This document shows positions 1-6,200 of a DNA stretch of 6,716 nt, piece by piece. Both the position numbers and the translations under genes were made by a program. Location: the NCBI GenBank assembly GCA_022736605.1, contig DZDB01000103.1, positions 1 through 6,716 on the forward strand, in the 5' to 3' direction. Position 1 is the first letter of the stretch, and each line of letters starts with the position of its first letter. This DNA is from Sideroxydans lithotrophicus (GTDB lineage Bacteria; Pseudomonadota; Gammaproteobacteria; Burkholderiales; Sulfuriferulaceae). The notes below the pieces were generated by a model. The model worked only from the letters and a program-made list of their open reading frames with translations, was not told where the DNA came from and did no database searches.

Positions 1-319
1 GAGCGGCGGCGAAAAAGCCCGGCTGGTGCTGGCAATGATGGTGTGGCAGCGCCCCAACTTATTGCTGCTCGACGAACCAACCAACCACCTCGATCTGGTC
101 ACGCGCGAGGCGCTGGCGATGGCGCTCAACGAGTTTGAAGGCACACTGATGCTGGTGAGCCACGACCGTGCCCTGTTGCGCGCGGTGTGCGATGAATTCT
201 GGCTGGTCGGGCGTGGCGGCGTCGAGCCGTTCGACGGCGATCTGGACGACTACCAGCGCTATCTGCTGAACGAATCCAAGCGCCTGCGCGAAGAAGCGAA
301 AGCGCTGCTGGGTAATTAA
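1..319 (+). CDS. ABC-F family ATPase, YheS-like, C-terminal part only (5' end outside window)
   Basis: The reading frame is open from base 2 and gives 105 residues before TAA at 317-319. It is the end of the second nucleotide-binding domain of an ABC-F protein. These soluble tandem ATPases have no membrane domain and are known to act on ribosomes. Visible in order are the ABC signature SGGEKAR (fragment residues 1-7), Walker B LLLLDEP with D24 and catalytic E25, the D-loop TNHLD (27-31), and the H-switch SHD with H54. The stretches VWQRPNLLLLDEP and VEPFDGDLDDYQ match the YheS subgroup better than Uup or EttA, from memory of those sequences. The protein stops about 20 residues after the DYQ motif. 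E. coli YheS, in contrast, continues for roughly 120 more residues with a charged, coiled-coil-rich tail. Family assignment is secure; the exact subgroup is likely. The DUF1840 gene starts 47 bases downstream and may be co-transcribed. Confidence 0.93.
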   Translation, partial: SGGEKARLVLAMMVWQRPNLLLLDEPTNHLDLVTREALAMALNEFEGTLMLVSHDRALLRAVCDEFWLVGRGGVEPFDGDLDDYQRYLLNESKRLREEAKALLGN

Positions 320-366
320 ACCGCGCTGCGCTACACTCAAATAAATACTCACCCAAGGAAAAAACC

Positions 367-654
367 ATGCTGATTACTTTTCACACCGACGCGTTTGCCG
401 ACATCACCTTGTTTGGTGAAGTGGGCTTGAGTTTTCTGAAGATGATGGGGCATAGCGGCAGCGTGCCTGGCGCGATACTCGCGGCTGATGTGCCTGCCGC
501 ATTGGCAGGTTTGCGTGCCGGGGCAGGTGCAGCAGCCCCGGTGGCCGAAACGGACGCGGATGACCCACCAGTTAGCGTGTCGAAACGCGCCCTGCCGCTG
601 ATCCAGTTGCTGGAAGCGGCAATTGCAGCGAAGGCCGATGTGATGTGGGACTAG
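367..654 (+). CDS. DUF1840 domain-containing small protein
   Basis: This encodes a 95-residue soluble protein of unknown function. It has the DUF1840 pattern: a start of the type MLITF followed by an acidic/aromatic segment (residues 1-20), a middle that favours a helix (PAALAGLRAGAG, about 42-54), a variable acidic linker rich in Asp and Pro (57-68), and a conserved-looking helical end with KRALPLIQLLEAA (73-85) and the terminal MWD. The start is supported by the purine-rich AAGGAA at 355-360, six bases before the ATG. There is no signal peptide or membrane segment. It follows the ABC-F gene by 47 bases with no terminator visible between them, so read-through from that gene is plausible. I know the family mainly as small uncharacterised proteins of Betaproteobacteria. 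No biochemical role can be assigned from the sequence. Its stop lies one base from the stop of the opposing gene. Confidence 0.85.
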   Translation: MLITFHTDAFADITLFGEVGLSFLKMMGHSGSVPGAILAADVPAALAGLRAGAGAAAPVAETDADDPPVSVSKRALPLIQLLEAAIAAKADVMWD

Positions 655-655
655 G

Positions 656-1108
656 TCAGCGCGGCGGCGGCAGAGTACGATCCAGTTTGTCCTCCATTTC
701 GCCGACACACGCTTCCACGCCGCGCGTCGCTTCTTCTATCTGGTTGCGCAACCCGGTTTCAGTCGCCTGAATCGCGCTGTGCAGCTTCGCAAATTCGCTA
801 TCGAGCTGGCTGCGTAACGCGGTCAGCCGGGAAGCTTCAGCCTGCTCGGCAAGCTGACTTTGCGCGCGCAATTCCTGGGTGTAGCGACGCGTATCCAGCA
901 GCATGGTCGTACGCAGGGTAAGGACATAGGCAGTAAACAGCGCAAGCAATATCAGCGTAAAACCAAGCAGAATCAGCCCGATCGGGGCATTCAGATGGGC
1001 GCCGAGGAAGGACAGGTCGGTGGGCGTGCTCAATGCGCCCCAGTTCAGCAAACCGAACAGCCCCAGCAAAACCAGCCCTGCCAAAATCAGCCAGCCTAGC
1101 ATTCTCAT
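656..1108 (-). CDS. LapA/DUF1049-like inner-membrane protein with coiled-coil tail
   Basis: This encodes a 150-residue protein with two hydrophobic segments (about residues 4-22 and 43-65). They are joined by a short polar loop containing the LNWGALSTP motif (21-29), which resembles the N-W/P pattern of LapA-domain (DUF1049) membrane proteins. After the second segment comes a long charged helix (about 72-145) rich in Glu, Gln, Arg and Ala, a probable cytoplasmic coiled coil, and the tail ends in PPPR. The start is well supported: the minus strand has a strong AGGAGG at 1115-1120, six bases before the ATG. E. coli LapA (YciS) takes part in control of lipopolysaccharide assembly with LapB, but this protein has a longer tail and no lapB neighbour, so that role is only a possibility. 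Similar proteins are sometimes labelled histidine kinase in databases; no kinase motif is present here. Its 3' end abuts the DUF1840 gene, and its leader holds a terminator-like hairpin. Confidence 0.8.
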   Translation of the reverse strand: MRMLGWLILAGLVLLGLFGLLNWGALSTPTDLSFLGAHLNAPIGLILLGFTLILLALFTAYVLTLRTTMLLDTRRYTQELRAQSQLAEQAEASRLTALRSQLDSEFAKLHSAIQATETGLRNQIEEATRGVEACVGEMEDKLDRTLPPPR

Positions 1109-1125
1109 GTTGATCCTCCTTGATT

Positions 1126-1159
1126 AAAAAACTGCGCACCTGAAAGTGTACCTGCGCAG
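1126..1159 (-). terminator. Terminator-like hairpin in the leader of the LapA-like gene (possible attenuator)
   Basis: Read on the minus strand, CTGCGCA (1159-1153) pairs perfectly with TGCGCAG (1138-1132) across a 14-base loop and is followed at once by six T residues (1131-1126). This is the form of an intrinsic terminator. The T-run ends only five bases before the AGGAGG ribosome binding site of the 656-1108 gene, so the hairpin lies in the leader of that gene. It could be a second stop for fccAB transcripts, or an attenuator if the gene has its own promoter; a TATGAT-like -10 lies at 1194-1199 with no convincing -35. An alternative 4-bp hairpin TGCG-CCTG-CGCA (1164-1153) would occupy the same 5' arm. 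The large loop lowers the expected stability. Confidence 0.5.
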
Positions 1160-1239
1160 GCGCATGGCTTTGGTGCGTTATCGTACAAAAGAGATCATAG
1201 CCAGCGAGTTGCCCTGGACTGCGTTTGTTGCGGATAAAT

Positions 1240-1265
1240 AAAAACGGGGCACGCGCCCCGTTTTT
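1240..1265 (-). terminator. Rho-independent terminator of the fccAB operon, bidirectional
   Basis: A perfect inverted repeat runs from AAAAACGGGGC (1240-1250) to GCCCCGTTTTT (1255-1265) around the four-base loop ACGC. The six-base GC core is flanked by A5 and T5, so it works as a terminator in either direction. It begins 21 bases past the fccB stop codon (1287-1289 on the plus strand), the expected place for the end of the fccAB transcript. No plus-strand gene ends here, so the minus direction is the relevant one. Confidence 0.92.
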
Positions 1266-1286
1266 ATTGCTGCTGCACGTGGCGGT

Positions 1287-2564
1287 TTAGCCCAGTACGT
1301 CAGACCAGATGTTGCTTGCCCAGGATTCGTTATACGCCTTGTTCAGCTCATCCGGCACTGCTGTCGCCCCACCATCAGGCTGGCTTACATAGCCTTTAGC
1401 GCCTTCCCAGCGCCAGACATTGGCAACATACCCCGCCTTGGTATCGGAAACGGCTGAATAGCACGTGTTGGTAATGACCGGCACAGTGTCAGGGTTGCGG
1501 CCTGCCAGCAATTCAACAATGGCGGAAGCGCAAACCTTGGCCATGTTGTTCGCCATGTGGCCGGATTTTGGCAGCGCGGCGGAAACCGAGTCACCGATGA
1601 TGTGCACATTGGGCGTCGTGGTGGATTCAAATGTCGTCAGATTGACCGGACACCAGTTGTCGTTCGCTGCGGTGCGCACACCGGCCATCTCACAGACAGC
1701 GCCGGCACGTTGTGGTGGCACGACGTTAAGCACATCGCCTTTGACTTCATCGAACTCGGTGGTCACAGTCATCGTGTCGCCGTTGACGCGATACGGCGCG
1801 TTATTCGGCCGGTAGTCAATCATGCCCTTGTAGAGCGTGTTCCACACCCCCATGAACAGCGGTTTTTTCGACACGATGTCCGGGTTGCCGTCGAGCAGGA
1901 TGATTTTGGACTTGGGCTTGGCCTTGGTGAAGTAGTCCGCCACCAGGCTGGCACGCTCGTACGGGCCGGGTGGGCAGCGATACGGCACGGTCGGCACCGA
2001 CATCACGAACACGCCACCATCCGGCATATTGACCAACTGCTTGCGCAGCAGCGCGGTTTGCGCCCCTGCTTTCCAGGCGTGCACCACTTTACCTGCGGCT
2101 TCGGCTTCCTTGAAACCGCCCACCAGGTCGGTACGGATATCAACGCCCGGTGAGAGCACCAGACGGTCGTAGCTGAAACTGCCGCCGCCCTTGGTTTTGA
2201 CGATACGCGCCTTGGTATCAATCGCAACCACATAGTCCTTGACCATTTTCACACCGTATTGCGACGGCAGCTTGTCATAGCTCCGCGTGATGTCGGCCAT
2301 GGTCTTCATGCCGCCGATGACCCAGTTGGAAATCGGGCAAGAGATAAAATTGTCGTTCGGGTCGATCAGGGTGACTTCAATATTCGGTCCCCAGGTGCGC
2401 AAATATTTGGCACAGGTGGCGCCACCGAAGCCCGCACCGACAACAACAACTTTAGGGCTGGCTTTAGCGACCGTTGGGGCGGATTGGGTAGCGCAGCCTG
2501 CAATCAGCGTGCTGGCGGCACCGGCACCCGATACTTTTAGAAAATCACGGCGGTTGATAGTCAT
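1287..2564 (-). CDS. fccB: Flavocytochrome c sulfide dehydrogenase, flavoprotein subunit (FccB/SoxF family)
   Basis: This 425-residue exported FAD protein oxidises sulfide and hands electrons to its cytochrome c partner in the periplasm. The N-terminus has a Tat motif NRRDFLK (residues 4-10), a short hydrophobic stretch, and a lipobox-like LIAGC (20-24); an AKA site (33-35) is an alternative cleavage point. The Rossmann FAD motif VVVGAGFGG spans 40-48. By comparison with Allochromatium vinosum FccB, Cys76 in ISCPISN matches the cysteine that binds FAD covalently (Cys42 of the mature protein). Cys197 in RCPPGPYERAS and Cys368 in NTCYS match the redox-active disulfide. IIGD (322-325) is the second FAD-contacting segment, and residues from about 355 to the end form the FCSD flavin-binding C-terminal domain. 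Length is normal for the family. The start has AGGAGAG at 2573-2579, eight bases before the ATG. It lies 29 bases after fccA and ahead of the 1240-1265 terminator. SoxF is the name for homologues in sox clusters; no sox genes are visible here. Confidence 0.95.
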   Translation of the reverse strand: MTINRRDFLKVSGAGAASTLIAGCATQSAPTVAKASPKVVVVGAGFGGATCAKYLRTWGPNIEVTLIDPNDNFISCPISNWVIGGMKTMADITRSYDKLPSQYGVKMVKDYVVAIDTKARIVKTKGGGSFSYDRLVLSPGVDIRTDLVGGFKEAEAAGKVVHAWKAGAQTALLRKQLVNMPDGGVFVMSVPTVPYRCPPGPYERASLVADYFTKAKPKSKIILLDGNPDIVSKKPLFMGVWNTLYKGMIDYRPNNAPYRVNGDTMTVTTEFDEVKGDVLNVVPPQRAGAVCEMAGVRTAANDNWCPVNLTTFESTTTPNVHIIGDSVSAALPKSGHMANNMAKVCASAIVELLAGRNPDTVPVITNTCYSAVSDTKAGYVANVWRWEGAKGYVSQPDGGATAVPDELNKAYNESWASNIWSDVLG

Positions 2565-2593
2565 TTTGTAGTCTCTCCTGGATTATTTTTGTA

Positions 2594-2893
2594 TTACTTT
2601 TTCAGACTGGCGAAATAGTCGCCCATCGCCACGAATTCCGCATCGGTATAACCCGACGCATGACGCTTCATGATCGAGGCGGGGCGCGCGCCGGACTTGA
2701 AGTCCTGCATGGTTTTAACGAAATACGCTTTATCCAGGCCGGCAATGCTTGGAATAGCGCCATTGCTGACGCCGTTATTGCCGTGGCAGGCAAAGCAGGT
2801 AGAGGCGATGGTACGGGTGTGGACATCGGTTGCATGAACGGGTGCAGCGAGCATAAACGCAGACAGACCGGCAACTAGCAGGGTGGTTTTCAT
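2594..2893 (-). CDS. fccA: Monoheme c-type cytochrome, probable FccA subunit of sulfide dehydrogenase
   Basis: This 99-residue exported cytochrome c has a Sec signal peptide at residues 1-21 (Lys3, hydrophobic core LLVAGLSAFMLAAP, cleavage after VHA). One heme-binding motif CFACH is present (C33, C36, axial His37). Met75 in SIMKRHASGY is the likely sixth ligand, because the same pattern (IM-x-R followed by a GY motif) occurs in the first domain of A. vinosum FccA. The mature protein would be about 78 residues with one heme. That fits the small monoheme FccA of green sulfur bacteria rather than the diheme FccA of A. vinosum. It should accept electrons from FccB and pass them to soluble or membrane cytochromes. 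The start is secured by AGGAGGAG at 2903-2910, ten bases before the ATG. It is the first gene of a two-gene operon; fccB starts 29 bases after its stop. A generic class I cytochrome c is the alternative label, but the position strongly supports FccA. Confidence 0.87.
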   Translation of the reverse strand: MKTTLLVAGLSAFMLAAPVHATDVHTRTIASTCFACHGNNGVSNGAIPSIAGLDKAYFVKTMQDFKSGARPASIMKRHASGYTDAEFVAMGDYFASLKK

Positions 2894-2928
2894 GGACTAC
2901 GACTCCTCCTGGAGAATGAATAGTATTT

Positions 2929-2957
2929 TTATTACAGTTCGGTCAGGCTATTGTCAG
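2929..2957 (-). promoter_or_regulatory. Candidate sigma-70 promoter for fccAB
   Basis: On the minus strand CTGACA (plus positions 2957-2952) matches five of six bases of the -35 consensus. After exactly 17 bases comes TAATAA (2934-2929), a poor -10. Transcription would start near 2922, leaving a leader of about 29 bases before the fccA start. The weak -10 suggests that an activator or another sigma factor may be needed. TACTAT a few bases downstream is an alternative -10. Confidence 0.35.
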
Positions 2958-2980
2958 CTTTTGGGAACCATGCTGCCTGA

Positions 2981-2996
2981 GAAATCGTGCGATTTC
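2981..2996. repeat. Perfect inverted repeat GAAATCG-TG-CGATTTC, possible operator
   Basis: Two seven-base arms (2981-2987 and 2990-2996) are exact reverse complements with a two-base spacer. The centre lies about 66 bases upstream of the predicted fccAB start point, a typical place for an activator bound upstream of the -35. A further copy of CGATTTC occurs at 3053-3059, 63 bases away, which is about six helical turns. I cannot name a regulator for this sequence. Confidence 0.4.
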
Positions 2997-3183
2997 CCTA
3001 GCTTCACCATAATTGACCGCTTGAAATAAACTGTCACTGGTATGGATGTACTCGATTTCAATCGCCGGATTAACCACTCCCCGATGGTGCTGCGATTCAA
3101 ACGGAATGCCGCTTTGGAAATGACGCCTGGCGCACCCTTTCCCGTGACCTGCCGTGCGCCGTCCATGCCCATGAATATTAGCG

Positions 3184-3212
3184 TTGCCTGATACCCAGCG
3201 CGCGCGTAGAAT
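3184..3212 (+). promoter_or_regulatory. Candidate sigma-70 promoter for gltB
   Basis: TTGCCT (3184-3189) and TAGAAT (3207-3212) are separated by exactly 17 bases. They match four of six and five of six consensus bases. Transcription would start near 3219-3220, giving a leader of roughly 28 bases before the gltB start. No terminator or attenuator fold is visible in that short leader. Confidence 0.55.
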
Positions 3213-3247
3213 CGGGCTATTTCGCTTTAACTTTTGAGTTGCCGCCA

Positions 3248-6200
3248 ATGAACACACCTAGCTGGCTGGAGGGCACCCTCTACAGTCCTGATTTTGAACA
3301 AGACAGTTGTGGCTTTGGCCTGATGGCGCAGCTGGACGACCAGCCCAGCCACTGGCTGGTTAAAACAGCGATTTCGTCGCTGGCCTGCCTGACCCACCGT
3401 GGCGCGGTAGCAGCGGACGGCAAATCCGGTGACGGATGCGGTGTGCTATTCAAAAAACCCGACACCTTTCTGCGTGCGGTGGCAGCAGAATGCGGTTTTG
3501 TGCTCAATGCACGTTACGCAGCCGGGCTGGTATTCCTGAATCAGGACGCAAGCTTGGCCGACACGGCACGCACAACGCTGGTACGCGAACTGGAAGCGCA
3601 AGGCGTGAGCGTAGCGGGGTTTCGCCAGCTACCGATCGACGCCTCGGTGTGTGGTGAATACGCGCTGGCAACGCTGCCACGCTTCGAGCAGATTTTTGTC
3701 AACTGTCCGGACGCAACCAGCGCCGGGGCATTCGAACGCAAACTCTACATCGCGCGGCGGCTGACAGAAAAGGCACTAAACAGCGACAAGGCATTCTATG
3801 TGCCGACACTGTCTGCAAATGTCATTCTGTACAAGGGGCTGGTCATGCCCGCCGCGCTGCCGGTGTTTTACAAAGACCTGAGCGACGAGCGCTTTGCCGC
3901 TTCGCTGGCGGTTTACCATCAACGGTTTTCCACCAATACCTGGCCGGAATGGCGGCTGGCACAACCATTCCGCTATCTTGCACACAATGGCGAAATCAAT
4001 ACCGTCGAAGGCAACCGCAACTGGTCGCTGGCGCGTGAGCGCAAATTCGCCACACCACTGATCCCCAATATGGCCGACGTACGGCCTATCGTCGGACGCA
4101 ACGGCTCTGACTCCTACAGCATGGACAACATGCTCGAAGGTTTGGTGATGGGTGGCGCAGGCTTATTCCGCAGTCTGCGCATGCTGATTCCGCCGGCCTG
4201 GCAAAACGTGTCGTCGATGGATGCTGACCTGCGCGCGTTCTACGAATACAACTCAATGCACATGGAGCCGTGGGACGGCCCGGCCGGTGTGGTGCTGACC
4301 GACGGTCGCTACGGCGCCTGCCTGCTGGATCGCAACGGCCTGCGTCCGGCGCGTTATGTGGTCACAAAAGACCGCCACTTCACCATTGCATCGGAAATTG
4401 GCGTATGGAATTACGCGCCTGAAGATGTGGTACAAAAAGGCCGCATCAAGCCCGGCCAGATGATTGCCGCCGACCTGGAAACCGGCAAGATTCTGCTGCC
4501 GGAAGACATCGAAGCCCAGCTCAAGGCCGCGCACCCTTACCGCGAGTGGTTAAAAGGTGCGCAACGTCTGGCACTCGGCATGGAGCAGGACGCCAACTGT
4601 CCCGCGATGGATGCACCCAGCCTGTCGGTGTACCAAAAGCTGTTCAACATCAGCTTCGAAGAGCGCGACCAGATCCTGCGCGTATTGGCGGAAGACGGCG
4701 CCGAGGCAATTGGTTCGATGGGCGACGACACCCCGATGGCGGTGTTGAGCCAGCAGGTGCGTTCACCGTTCGACTACCTGCGCCAGCAGTTTGCGCAAGT
4801 CACCACCCCGCCGATCGACCCGATCCGCGAAGCGATTGTGATGTCGCTCAACACCTGCTTCGGCCCAGAACGCAATCTGTTCGAGGAGACGCCCGCGCAC
4901 GCACACCGGCTCGAATCCACCTCGCCGGTGTTGTCGCACGATGCGTTCACCCACCTGACCACGCTGGACGATCCGGCCTATCGCACCACTACGCTGAATC
5001 TGGGTTACGACCCGGCACAGATCAGCCTCAAGACGGCGCTGGAACAACTCGCCGCTGACGCCATCGCCGCAGTACAGGCAGGCAACGTCGTGCTGGTGCT
5101 GTCGGATCGCAAGATTGGTAAAACCGTGCTGCCGATCCATGCGCTGTTTGCCGTGGGCGCGGTGCACCACGCGCTGATCGGTGCCGGACTGCGCTGCGAC
5201 TGCAACATCGTCGCCGAGACCGGTGCCGCGCGTGACCCACACCAGATCGCCAGCCTGATCGGGTATGGTGCAACGGCGGTGTACCCGTATCTGGCGTATC
5301 AGGACATCCTGGAGATGGTGCGTAGCGGCGAGATTGCCATGAAACCGGAAAAAGCCCTGGCCAATTACCGTAAAGGCATTGACAAGGGGCTGCTGAAAGT
5401 CCTGTCCAAGATGGGCATTTCCACCGTCGCGAGTTATCGCGGCGCGCAACTGTTCGAAGGCGTCGGCATCCACGAAGAAGTCGTCGCACTGTGTCTGAAA
5501 GGCACCGTGTCGCGCATCTCCGGCGCCAATTTTGCCGACTTCGAAGACGACCAGAAAAAACTTGCACGGCTGGCGTTCAACGCGATGCGGACGATTGGCC
5601 AGGGTGGCCTGCTCAAGTTTATCTTCGGCCAGGAGTTTCATGCGTACAACCCGGACGTGGTGATGCAACTGCAAAACGCGGTCAAAACCGGCGACTACGA
5701 AAAATACCGTGACTACGCCGGCTTGGTAAACGGTCGCCAGGTGGCGATGCTGCGCGATTTGATGGGGCTGCGCGAAGACGTCCAGCCGATCCCGATCGAC
5801 GAAGTCGAATCGGTGGAAAAAATCCTCAAGCGCTTTGATTCCGCCGGCATGTCGCTGGGCGCACTGTCGCCCGAAGCGCATGAAGCGCTGGCACAGGGCA
5901 TGAACCGGATCGGCGGACGCTCCAACTCGGGCGAAGGCGGCGAAGACCCGGTGCGCTATGGCACGCTGAAAACCTCCAAGATCAAGCAGGTCGCGTCTGG
6001 CCGCTTCGGCGTGACGCCGCATTACCTGGTCAACGCTGAAGTCCTGCAGATCAAGATTGCACAAGGCGCCAAACCCGGTGAAGGCGGCCAGTTACCCGGC
6101 CACAAAGTGTCGGAAATGATCGCCAAACTGCGTTGTGCCAAACCCGGTATTTCGCTGATTTCGCCGCCGCCACACCACGATATTTATTCGATCGAAGATT

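Larger units (their letters stand above)
2894..3247. other. Divergent intergenic region between fccA and gltB
   Basis: This 354-base spacer lies between two outward-facing operons and is visibly more AT-rich than the flanking genes (24 of 60 bases are G or C at 3001-3060). It holds the fccA ribosome binding site, a weak minus-strand promoter candidate, a repeated CGATTTC element, and a good plus-strand promoter for gltB. A minus-strand frame is open from a GTG at 3257 down to TGA at 2943 (104 codons), but I could not recognise it or find a credible start. A 49-codon plus-strand frame (from ATG at 3044) is equally unconvincing. I see no RNA gene or mobile element. Confidence 0.7.

Noticed and set aside
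493..509. Hairpin CCTGCC-GCATT-GGCAGG
   Set aside because: It lies within the DUF1840 coding sequence and is followed by only three T residues. It is explained by the codons of an Ala/Leu-rich stretch.
349..708. 119-codon minus-strand frame across the DUF1840 gene
   Set aside because: It overlaps the DUF1840 gene and the end of the LapA-like gene, has no ribosome binding site that I can see, and has a Cys/Arg/His-rich product typical of a shadow frame.
1557..2153. 198-codon plus-strand open frame inside fccB
   Set aside because: It is antisense to fccB, whose motifs are complete. The translation is rich in His, Arg and Val and has no family resemblance.
3044..3190. 49-codon plus-strand frame in the fccA-gltB spacer
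   Set aside because: There is no ribosome binding site, the product is not recognisable, and it overlaps the gltB promoter candidate.
4546..5058. 170-codon plus-strand frame overlapping gltB
   Set aside because: It is a shifted frame of gltB with an Arg/Pro-rich product. The gltB frame is conserved across this whole stretch.
4763..6064. 433-codon open frame on the minus strand inside gltB
   Set aside because: It lies wholly antisense to an intact, highly conserved gltB frame. Its product is rich in Arg, His, Gln, Val and Asp with no recognisable domain, as expected from the complement of a GC-rich gene.
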